IMG/VR virus record: IMGVR_UViG_3300047323_000503
Location: 1 to 20,808 of that record
Length of the DNA stretch: 20,808 bases
From: a virus
Reading direction: 5' to 3' (one strand)
Within the stretch, counting starts at the first letter, position 1. The number at the start of each line of letters is the position of its first letter. A program made the position numbers and the translations under genes. This document shows, one piece after another, positions 6,817 to 12,738 of this stretch. Under the pieces are notes generated by a model, which searched no databases, was not told the origin of the DNA, and was given only the letters and a program-made list of their open reading frames with translations.

Positions 6817-7679
6817 CCACCATCCGCACCCTGCCCGACCACGGGACTCTCTCCCGGTACAAGCACCACGGCTGCAAGTGCGACACCTGCCGCGCCGGGT
6901 ACTGCGCCTACCAGCGCACCAGCCGCCGGCGCCGCGGCTACGGCACCTGGCAGCCCTTCGTCGACGCCGAACCCATCCGCCAGCACATCCTCACCCTCCA
7001 CGGCAGCGGCATGTCCTACGCCTCTATCGCGAAGGCAGCCGGCCTGTACGAGGCCACCGTCACCGGGTTCATCTACAAGCTCAGCCGCAAGGACCCCCTG
7101 AAGAAGCGCGCAACACCCGCAATCGCAGCGAAGATCCTCGCGGTCAAGGCAGACCCCCTCCTCTCCGGGCGTGTTGATGCCACCGGAGCACGGCGCCGCA
7201 TCCAAGCCCTCGCCGCCAACGGCTGGCCGATGGCGTCCCTTGCGGAAGCGATCGGCGTCAGCCCTGACACCGTCAACCGAATCACTCGGCAGCGAAGCGT
7301 CTACGTCGCAACAGCCCGCTCTGTCGCCGACGTCTTCGAGCGGTACAGCAACGAGGCGCCGCAGAACCACGGTGTGCCGCAGTGGAAGGTCGACCGCACG
7401 CGGAACGAAGCGCAGACGAAGCGCTGGCCGGACCCGGTGTGGTGGGAAGACATGGGGCACATCGACGACCCCAACTTCGACCCGAACGATGCCGAGAAGC
7501 GGCTCGGCCGCAACGAACTGGCCGCCCTCCGCCGCGCCGAAGTCGAGCACCTTGCCAGCTTCGGGTTCAACGCCGAGGAGATCGACGACCGCGTCGACCT
7601 GGCGCTCTCCACCATCCGCGCCATCCTCGCCGAGCTCCGCACCGGCCAGCGCCGCGACCGCACCAAGGCCGCAGCGTGA
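6813..7679 (+). CDS. Multi-HTH DNA-binding protein with N-terminal CxCxxC module, 288 aa
   Basis: Likely DNA-binding protein. The N-terminus holds HGTLSRYKHHGCKCDTCR with C21, C23 and C26, followed by a run of arginines. Helix-turn-helix segments are visible at about 68-90 (MSYASIAKAAGLYEATVTGF) and 140-160 (MASLAEAIGVSPDTVNRITR); a third HTH-like region lies at 245-275 (LASFGFNAEEIDDRVDLALS). In between is a WKVDRTRN/WPDPVWWEDMG segment. Starts and stops overlap neighbours (ATGA/GTGA). The architecture suits a sequence-specific regulator or a partner of the HNH nuclease; the target is unknown. The same Cys module occurs at the opposite end of the next protein. Confidence 0.88.
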   Translation: MTTIRTLPDHGTLSRYKHHGCKCDTCRAGYCAYQRTSRRRRGYGTWQPFVDAEPIRQHILTLHGSGMSYASIAKAAGLYEATVTGFIYKLSRKDPLKKRATPAIAAKILAVKADPLLSGRVDATGARRRIQALAANGWPMASLAEAIGVSPDTVNRITRQRSVYVATARSVADVFERYSNEAPQNHGVPQWKVDRTRNEAQTKRWPDPVWWEDMGHIDDPNFDPNDAEKRLGRNELAALRRAEVEHLASFGFNAEEIDDRVDLALSTIRAILAELRTGQRRDRTKAAA

Positions 7680-8083
7680 TCGCCACGCGGCCCGGTGCCG
7701 CTACGCCGCCCCGCATGTACCCGTCGACCACCGCCACGTTCAACGGCGACCTCGACTACATCGCCATCGAGCACGCCATGAACGGCGAACCCGCAGGGCT
7801 CACCCTCGCCGAGCGCGTGGAAGCAGCCCGGCAACTCGTCGCCCGCGGCATCTGCCTCGCCGAAGCCGGCCTGCGCGTCGGCTGCGCCCGCGAGACAGTC
7901 GCCGGCTGGCAGAACAACGGGTGGACAGCACTGGTCGCCGCCCCCGACCCGGACCCCATCGACATTGGCGCCGCACAGCATGGCCGCTCCGGCTACAGCA
8001 AGGGCTGCCGCTGCCGCGTCTGCAAGGACGGCGCAAGCGCCGCCCAGCGAGAGCGCCGCACCAAGCTCAAGGCGGCGGCATGA
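7676..8083 (+). CDS. HTH protein with C-terminal CxCxxC module, 135 aa
   Basis: The GTG at 7676 overlaps the preceding stop (GTGA). An HTH lies at about residues 42-80 (LTLAERVEAARQLVARG, then LAEAGLRVGCARETVAGW). The C-terminus carries HGRSGYSKGCRCRVCK with C111, C113 and C116 and then AAQRERRTKLK. This is the module found at the N-terminus of the previous protein, here at the other end. Probably a small DNA-binding protein; regulatory function is inferred. The N-terminal 40 residues match nothing I know. Confidence 0.85.
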   Translation: MIATRPGAATPPRMYPSTTATFNGDLDYIAIEHAMNGEPAGLTLAERVEAARQLVARGICLAEAGLRVGCARETVAGWQNNGWTALVAAPDPDPIDIGAAQHGRSGYSKGCRCRVCKDGASAAQRERRTKLKAAA

Positions 8084-8496
8084 ACACCCGCGCCGCGATC
8101 GTCGAGCTCCTCAAAGCCGGCCATTCCGACAAGGCCATAGCCAGGCAACTGCACGTCCACCGCAGGAAGGTGCAGGCAGCCCGCTTCGACCTCGGCCTGC
8201 CTGCGCACAAGCCCGGCCCCACCCCCAGCAACCCCGAAGACGTCTTCTGGCGACGCACCCAGCCGACCGACGACGGACACCTCCTGTGGACCGGACCCGG
8301 GCGGCAGATCCGCGGCGGCAGCAACAAGATCTCCGTCTACCAGCTGGCCTTCCGCATCCGCCACCACCGGGCGGCCGTCGGCAACGTCACCACCGGCTGC
8401 GGCCAGGCCGGCTGCGTCCACCCCGCCCACGTAGAAGACCAGCCCATGCGCCAGCAGTACGCAGCGATCTTCGGAGACATCGAGGCCACCGCATGA
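8080..8496 (+). CDS. HTH fused to a decayed HNH-like domain, 138 aa
   Basis: The N-terminal 40 residues form an HTH (IVELLKAGHSDKAIARQLHV, then RRKVQAARFDLGL). Residues 54-125 follow the layout of the intact HNH protein encoded at 6265: VFWRRT, HLLWTG (67-72), VYQLAFRIR, then GNVTTGCGQAGCVHPAHVED. The positions that hold the catalytic His pair and Asn in the intact enzyme are replaced (IDH becomes VTT, CVNP becomes CVHP, AHR becomes VYQ), while the fold-supporting Cys and the final His remain. I therefore read it as a DNA-binding protein that kept the HNH scaffold without nuclease activity. The ATG overlaps the previous stop. Confidence 0.82.
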   Translation: MNTRAAIVELLKAGHSDKAIARQLHVHRRKVQAARFDLGLPAHKPGPTPSNPEDVFWRRTQPTDDGHLLWTGPGRQIRGGSNKISVYQLAFRIRHHRAAVGNVTTGCGQAGCVHPAHVEDQPMRQQYAAIFGDIEATA

Positions 8497-8732
8497 TCCT
8501 CAACGACACCTGGCGCGAAGACGCCCTCTGCCGCCAAACCGACCCGGAGCTCTACTTCCCGGAACGCGGCGGCAACACCAGGGACGCCAAAGAGACCTGC
8601 ATGGCCTGCGAAGTCCGCACCCAGTGCCTCGACTTCGCCCTCGACACCGGCCAGAACCACGGCATCTGGGGCGGGGTCAGCGAACGCGAACTCCGCCGGC
8701 TCGCACGAGCCCGACGAGCGGAGGCGGCGTGA
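8493..8732 (+). CDS. WhiB-family iron-sulfur regulator
   Basis: Small actinobacteria-specific transcription factor that binds a [4Fe-4S] cluster and usually acts by contacting the principal sigma factor. At 79 residues it shows the full signature: four cysteines at C13, C36, C39 and C45 (C-x22-C-x2-C-x5-C), followed by the G57-I-W-G-G61 turn and a basic C-terminal helix (RELRRLARARRAEAA) that would touch DNA. The ATG overlaps the previous stop. WhiB-like proteins encoded by actinophages, such as the one of mycobacteriophage TM4, can interfere with host WhiB proteins. Whether this one regulates phage or host genes cannot be told from sequence. Confidence 0.95.
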   Translation: MILNDTWREDALCRQTDPELYFPERGGNTRDAKETCMACEVRTQCLDFALDTGQNHGIWGGVSERELRRLARARRAEAA

Positions 8733-8902
8733 CCACCGCCCCGGACCGCAACCCGGCGACTGGCCGCCTCAAGCCGCCCGTACTCCGTAAGCCGGAACGC
8801 GACAAGTGCGGTGCCGGAGTCACCCCATGCGGCGCACCCGCCCGGTTCTACCCCGCTGGCTGGCTTTGCAGTGATCACGCACCCGGCACCAAGACCGCCT
8901 GA
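8729..8902 (+). CDS. 57-residue Cys/His protein
   Basis: The GTG at 8729 overlaps the WhiB stop. The product has a basic N-terminal half and then C27, C34 and C47-S-D-H50, a C-x6-C-x12-C-x2-H pattern typical of a single small zinc site. No function is known to me. It is the last gene of the plus-strand run, followed by a stem-loop at 8915-8939 and the convergent minus-strand gene. Confidence 0.75.
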   Translation: MTTAPDRNPATGRLKPPVLRKPERDKCGAGVTPCGAPARFYPAGWLCSDHAPGTKTA

Positions 8903-8914
8903 ACGCACGACAAA

Positions 8915-8939
8915 GCCCCGCGGCTACCAGTCGCGGGGC
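8915..8939. terminator. Bidirectional terminator hairpin
   Basis: GCCCCGCG at 8915-8922 pairs perfectly with CGCGGGGC at 8932-8939 (9-nt loop). It lies exactly between the convergent stops at 8902 (plus) and 8963 (minus) and is symmetrical, so it can serve both strands. Confidence 0.8.
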
Positions 8940-8962
8940 AGGAAGGGAGGGGAGGGAACGTG

Positions 8963-9172
8963 TCAGGACTTCGACTGTGGGGCGATCTTCGCCACCCACT
9001 CGCGGGTGAAGCCGGTCAGCTTCGCCATGTGCGACGGGCCCTTCCCTTCGGCGCGCCCCTTCACGAGCAGGTCGCGCAGCTCTTCGTCAGCGCGCTTGAA
9101 GGCTTCCTCAGCCCGAGCGCGCTTCTTCGCTGCGGCCTGAATCTCCATGTCGAGGGTGTCCATGCAGTACAT
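8963..9172 (-). CDS. Small coiled-coil/HTH protein, about 69 aa
   Basis: Minus-strand gene between a shared terminator and a divergent promoter region. A charged helix (KKRARAEEAFKRADEELRDLLV) is followed by an HTH-like segment (MAKLTGFTREWVAKI) at the C-terminus. The start is uncertain: in-frame ATGs lie at 9277, 9250, 9172, 9163 and 9148 (5' ends), and none has a clear ribosome site. I choose 9172 because the longer forms would overlap the divergent fusion gene and its promoter. A helix-plus-HTH layout is shared with the minus-strand gene at 19776-20021. A regulator of the adjacent divergent gene is plausible but unproved. Confidence 0.75.
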   Translation of the reverse strand: MYCMDTLDMEIQAAAKKRARAEEAFKRADEELRDLLVKGRAEGKGPSHMAKLTGFTREWVAKIAPQSKS

Positions 9173-9200
9173 CGTGCCATGGATTGTCACGACCGCGCTA

Positions 9201-9253
9201 CGCGAACGCGCATTGTGGTCGCGAATCTCGACCGCGAACGCTATTCTCATCTC
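9201..9253 (+). promoter_or_regulatory. Leaderless promoter and candidate operator of the fusion gene
   Basis: TATTCT at 9242-9247 fits the TANNNT -10 consensus and ends six bases before the ATG at 9254, the spacing expected when transcription begins at the start codon. No Shine-Dalgarno sequence precedes that ATG. No good -35 is visible. The 9-bp sequence CGCGAACGC occurs at 9201-9209 and 9233-9241, 32 bp apart (three helical turns), the second copy touching the -10. The palindrome TCGCGA at 9219-9224 lies between them. Confidence 0.55.
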
Positions 9254-11086
9254 ATGCAGAGCGATTCCAGCCCTCATCCCTCGTCACTCCTGCGCGCCTT
9301 CCGGGCAAACCCGGACCGCCTCGACGCCCAGCGCAACCTCGCCAAGCACCTCCCCCTCCACTTCCCGATGCGCCGCCTGGAACGTGATGCCCCGACGGCG
9401 CAGCTGATGACAGTCGAAGAGAAGCGCCCCGTGGGCTGGCTCCCGCTCTGGCCGTACCTCTACCGCGCATACGACGCCGAGCTTCGACCGCTGTACATCG
9501 GCATCAGCAGCTGCTCACCCACCCGGCTCGACAATCACCGACGCCAGTCGGCGTGGTGGCCGCTGGCCGAGTACATCGCCATATCCGCCTATAGCACCGC
9601 CCGCGCGGTGGAAGAGGCGGAGCGTGCGGCCCTGCTGCACGAGCAGCCCCGCTTCAACAGGCGCGGGCTGCGCGGCCCGGCGAACCTCTCGATCCACGCT
9701 CACGGCGACCCGGAAGTAGCGGCAGCCCACTTGTTTCGCCAGGCGTCACCCCAGTTCGTGGCCGCCCTCGCGGACCTACTCGCACAGCCCGAGCGCTTCC
9801 CGCAGCCGACGCCGCCTCCGCCTGCCCGGTTCGCCTTGGCCCCCATGACCACCTCCACCAGCAAGGAGGACACCTTGACCACAGCGCTCGACCGTGCGCG
9901 TCAGCTCCTTGACCAGCCGCCGGCCGCCGTGCTTCCCGGCCAGCTCGCAGCACCCACCGGACCCCGCATCGGCTCCCTGTTCACCGGGACCGGCGTCTTC
10001 GACCTGGCCGTGATGGACGTGTTCGGCGGCGAGACCGTATGGCACTCCCAGTACGAGCCGCCCGACAGGAAGGGCCGGCCCGATACCAACCAGTACGCGG
10101 CAAAGATCCTCGCCCACCATTGGCCTGACGTTCCCAACCTCGGCGACATCACCGCCATCGACTGGGACGACGTCCTCGCCAAATACGGGCCTGTCGACAT
10201 CATCATCGGCGGCTTCCCGTGCACCGACGTCTCCACCGCCGGCGAGCGTGCCGGACTCACCTCCGAAACCCGCTCCGGCCTGTGGTCCCACATGGCCCAG
10301 GCAATCTCCATCCTCAAACCCGACCTGGTGGTTATCGAAAATGTCGAAGGGCTCCTCTCGGCGAAAGCTTCCAGCAACCTGGAACCCTGCCCGTACTGCG
10401 TGGGAGACGGACACGATCAGCCTCCACTGCGGGCACTTGGAGCCGTACTTGGAGACCTGGCCGTCCTCGGGTTCGATGCGGAATGGCAGGTGCTGGCCGC
10501 GTCCGAGGTCGATGCCGCCCACAAGCGCAAGCGCGTCATCATCTACGCCTGGCCGTCTGATGCCGACCCCGCGAACATCGGACACCAATGGGGCGGGGGC
10601 GCACGGCGACGGGGGCATGGATCTACGGACCGCGGTCTCACTGCTGCCCACACCGACAGCTTCATTCCCGGGAACGGCAGCGAACTTCCGGCCGGATGGA
10701 ACTCCATACAGCGAGGGGTACGGAATGACGCTCCTCGATGCAGTGCGACTTCTCCCGACGCCGACAGCCTCCGACGGCGAGCGGACATCCTCGACCTACG
10801 GCCGGGGCAACCCGACCTTGACTGGGGCGATTACGGACCCGCCATCCGACGGTGGGAAGCCACCCTCGGACGGCCCGTCCCCTGGCCCACTGACGCTCTG
10901 GGACGACTGACCCCCGTCTTCACCGAATGGCACATGGGCTACCCCGACGGCTGGGTCACCTGCACCCCCGGACTCACCCGCAACGCCATGCTCCGCGCCC
11001 TCGGAAACGGGGCTGTGCCGCTCCAGATGTCTGTCGGCATCCAGCTCCTCCGTGAGCGGGCCAACGGCATGCAGGCCGCCGCGTGA
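9254..11086 (+). CDS. GIY-YIG nuclease fused to C5-cytosine DNA methyltransferase, 610 aa
   Basis: One open frame joins two enzyme domains. Residues 62-137 are GIY-YIG: Y68-L-Y70, Y81-I-G83, R91, E123 and N135, the complete set of catalytic positions. A Pro-rich linker (about 175-235) leads to a Dcm-type methyltransferase: motif I FTGTG (243-247), motif IV GGFPC with nucleophile C323, motif VI E362-N-V, a CPYC insertion (379-382), motif VIII around Q412 and KRKR, and GNGAV (584-588). It would methylate cytosine at C5; the first domain could nick or cut DNA. The ATG at 9254 is chosen for its leaderless promoter; the open frame back to 8960 overlaps the minus-strand gene. Between residues 435 and 525 another frame carries family-like sequence (see findings). 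An internal ribosome site precedes the second domain. Gene fusion or read-through of two genes are the alternatives. Confidence 0.85.
   Translation: MQSDSSPHPSSLLRAFRANPDRLDAQRNLAKHLPLHFPMRRLERDAPTAQLMTVEEKRPVGWLPLWPYLYRAYDAELRPLYIGISSCSPTRLDNHRRQSAWWPLAEYIAISAYSTARAVEEAERAALLHEQPRFNRRGLRGPANLSIHAHGDPEVAAAHLFRQASPQFVAALADLLAQPERFPQPTPPPPARFALAPMTTSTSKEDTLTTALDRARQLLDQPPAAVLPGQLAAPTGPRIGSLFTGTGVFDLAVMDVFGGETVWHSQYEPPDRKGRPDTNQYAAKILAHHWPDVPNLGDITAIDWDDVLAKYGPVDIIIGGFPCTDVSTAGERAGLTSETRSGLWSHMAQAISILKPDLVVIENVEGLLSAKASSNLEPCPYCVGDGHDQPPLRALGAVLGDLAVLGFDAEWQVLAASEVDAAHKRKRVIIYAWPSDADPANIGHQWGGGARRRGHGSTDRGLTAAHTDSFIPGNGSELPAGWNSIQRGVRNDAPRCSATSPDADSLRRRADILDLRPGQPDLDWGDYGPAIRRWEATLGRPVPWPTDALGRLTPVFTEWHMGYPDGWVTCTPGLTRNAMLRALGNGAVPLQMSVGIQLLRERANGMQAAA
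9863..9877 (+). promoter_or_regulatory. Internal ribosome site and TTG start before the methyltransferase domain
   Basis: AAGGAGGA at 9863-9870 is followed five bases after its GGAGG core by an in-frame TTG (9875-9877, codon 208). An in-frame ATG at 9845 (codon 198) lies just upstream. Translation from the TTG would give a free methyltransferase of about 403 residues. This is the strongest Shine-Dalgarno match inside the gene. Confidence 0.6.
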
Positions 11087-11124
11087 CCCGCCCCCGGCCG
11101 CGACCGGCCCCCACCTGACGGCAC

Positions 11125-11142
11125 CGCGGCCCACAGGCCGTG
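11125..11142 (+). terminator. Weak stem-loop before the initiator gene
   Basis: Seven base pairs (one G-U) close a CACA loop at 11132-11135 in the 94-bp gap between the fusion gene and the replication initiator. No U-run. It may be a weak terminator or an incidental GC-rich fold. Confidence 0.35.
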
Positions 11143-11180
11143 TCCGGCAGACCTATCCACACCGCAGGAAAGAAGATCCC

Positions 11181-12137
11181 GTGAGCAAAGAGGCCATGGA
11201 CTGGGCGCTTGAATTCGCCCCGCCAATGCCGTCTCAGCTGGTCGCCACGCTGAGCGGACTCGCTCGGCATGCCGACAAGAAGGGCCGCGGCACCTATCCC
11301 TCTGTTGCTCGACTGGCCGCCTACGCCTGCAAGTCGGAGCGGTCTGTTCAACGGGACCTTGTCGAGCTCCGCAAGCTCGGGCTGATCCGCTACGGCGACC
11401 AGAGCAAGGCCAATCACCTCCCTGAAGGGAAGCGCCCGGAGGTCTACGACCTGGCCGTCGAGCGCACCGTTCCGGACGGCCGGGCTGGCAAGGATGAGGT
11501 GACGCGGGCGTCACTGGTGACGCTGACGTCGTCCCGTCGTCGCGGCGGGAAGAAGAAGCCCAGTTCAGACGAGTTCTCGGACTCCGGAACGGGTGACGTG
11601 GACGTCACCCCTGACGTCCACGTCACCGGTGACGCCGACGTCGCGGATGGGGTGACGTCCACGTCGCAGGAGGGGCGACGCCCACGTCACCCAAACCAAC
11701 TACCTGAACCAAAAGAAGAACCAAAAGACTCTGGCCCGCCTCCGGCGAGCGAGACCGATCCCGCCCCTCAGCCGCTCTTCGACTCGCCAGCCGCTCCGGC
11801 CGAGCCCACCGAAGAGCAGCAGCAGGAAACCGAGTTCGCCGCCTTCTACGCGGCCTACCCCCGCAAGGTCGCCAAGGGTGCAGCCCGCAAAGCATTCGCC
11901 GCCGCGGTCAAGCGCGGAGCGAAGCCGGCCGACCTTGCCGCTGCCGCCGTAGCGCACCGCGACTACTGGGCCCGCTGCAAGACCGAAGCCAAGTTCATCC
12001 CGTACCCGACGACCTGGCTCAACGGCGAGCGCTACGACGACGAGCTGCCCGCCCAGGCCAGCCACCGAGACGGCCCCGCCCCGACCGCCCCCCGCTACAT
12101 GAACGACGAGGAGAAGAAGCATGCACTCCGATTCTGA
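11181..12137 (+). CDS. Lambda-O-like replication initiator, 318 aa
   Basis: Predicted origin-binding protein that recruits the helicase through the loader. The GTG at 11181 follows AGGAAAG at normal spacing; upstream in-frame ATGs fall within the fusion gene. An N-terminal winged HTH covers about residues 20-75, with YPSVARLAAYACKSERSVQR (39-58) and the next helix LVELRKLGLI. Residues 106-215 are a low-complexity linker rich in Asp, Val, Thr, Pro and Glu. The C-terminal domain (217-290) contains FYAAYPRKVAKGAARKAF and FIPYPTTWLNGERYDDE, the signature shared by phage replisome organisers. The linker-coding DNA holds iterons, as in lambda O. The stop overlaps the loader ATG by 17 bases. DNA binding is inferred, not shown. 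Confidence 0.88.
   Translation: MSKEAMDWALEFAPPMPSQLVATLSGLARHADKKGRGTYPSVARLAAYACKSERSVQRDLVELRKLGLIRYGDQSKANHLPEGKRPEVYDLAVERTVPDGRAGKDEVTRASLVTLTSSRRRGGKKKPSSDEFSDSGTGDVDVTPDVHVTGDADVADGVTSTSQEGRRPRHPNQLPEPKEEPKDSGPPPASETDPAPQPLFDSPAAPAEPTEEQQQETEFAAFYAAYPRKVAKGAARKAFAAAVKRGAKPADLAAAAVAHRDYWARCKTEAKFIPYPTTWLNGERYDDELPAQASHRDGPAPTAPRYMNDEEKKHALRF
11498..11691 (+). repeat. Seven 18-bp dyad iterons: candidate replication origin
   Basis: Seven copies of an imperfect 18-mer, consensus GGTGACGNNNACGTCACC (two 8-nt arms around 2 nt), start at 11498, 11516, 11592, 11610, 11628, 11651 and 11674. Copies 1-2 and 3-5 are head to tail at exactly 18 bp; copies 6 and 7 are each separated by 5 bp (23-bp step). 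Copy 3 (11592-11609) is a perfect inverted repeat, GGTGACGT-GG-ACGTCACC. The array lies inside the initiator gene, in the part coding for its linker. This is the layout of the lambda origin. Confidence 0.85.
11692..11730 (+). other. A-rich stretch beside the iterons: candidate DNA-unwinding element
   Basis: Directly after the last iteron the plus strand becomes A-rich; by my count 24 of 40 bases (11691-11730) are A or T in otherwise strongly GC-rich DNA. It contains the exact 10-mer GAACCAAAAG twice, at 11706-11715 and 11718-11727, a 12-bp period. An A/T-rich segment flanking iterons is where lambda and many plasmid origins melt. Confidence 0.6.
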
Positions 12138-12738
12138 CGGCCCCGACCTCCGCAAGGAGTGGCTGCAGCAGCGCACCTACGGCGCCCTGACCCGCTTCCA
12201 CGACACAACGCCACTGATCTACCGGAAAGCGATCGACGTACCCCAGGAGGTCACCGACTGGGTGGCCGGCTGGGGCGGCAGCAGCCTGTTTCTCACCGGT
12301 GCGATCGGTGTCGGCAAGACCCACACGGCGTGGGAGACGTGCCGCCGCTGGCTGAAGGCGTTCTACGGCCCGGACCGCCCGTGGAACGGGGCCGCGAACG
12401 TCTACACCTACCGGTCGACCGCCCTGTTCGATGCTCTGCGCCCCGACGGGCCGGACGAGGTTCGCCGCACCCTGATCAAGACGCTGCAGGAAGCTGAACT
12501 GGTCTACATCGACGACCTGGCCGCGGCGAAGGTCACCGAGTGGACGCAGGAGCGCCTGTTCGAGATCTTCGACGAGCGGTACATCAACCGACGGCCCGTC
12601 ATCGTCACCAGCGATGTCCTGCCGCCCGAGCTTGGACCGGTCACCGGCCCGCGGGTTGCTTCCCGTCTCGGCGAGATGTGCGGCCCGAGCGTCGTCCTCA
12701 TGGAGGGCGACGACCGCCGGCGGGGAGCTGCCGCATGA
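12121..12738 (+). CDS. DnaC-like AAA+ helicase loader, 205 aa
   Basis: Predicted ATPase that loads the replicative helicase onto the origin. Visible AAA+ elements are Walker A GAIGVGKT (60-67), Walker B LVYIDD (127-132), sensor 1 VIVTSD (160-165) and an arginine-finger-like RVASRLGEM (178-186). The length and order match phage and DnaC/IstB-like loaders. The ATG at 12121 follows GGAGAAGAAGC and overlaps the initiator gene by 17 bases; the stop overlaps the next ATG. The position between an O-like initiator and DnaB supports loading over transposase-helper (IstB) function; no transposase is nearby. Confidence 0.92.
   Translation: MHSDSDGPDLRKEWLQQRTYGALTRFHDTTPLIYRKAIDVPQEVTDWVAGWGGSSLFLTGAIGVGKTHTAWETCRRWLKAFYGPDRPWNGAANVYTYRSTALFDALRPDGPDEVRRTLIKTLQEAELVYIDDLAAAKVTEWTQERLFEIFDERYINRRPVIVTSDVLPPELGPVTGPRVASRLGEMCGPSVVLMEGDDRRRGAAA

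Noticed and set aside
10248-10910. Separate plus-strand gene in the +1 frame of the methyltransferase
   Set aside because: Its 5' half is out-of-frame methyltransferase sequence and no ribosome site or promoter is present; only the stretch from 10557 is noteworthy and is reported as a frame question instead.
11498-11691. CRISPR array
   Set aside because: Units are adjacent or 5 bp apart and vary in sequence, with no spacers, and the array lies within a coding gene; iterons explain it better.
12121-12738. IstB-type transposition helper
   Set aside because: The ATPase motifs are shared with DnaC-like loaders, but there is no transposase or terminal repeat; the position between initiator and DnaB favours helicase loading.
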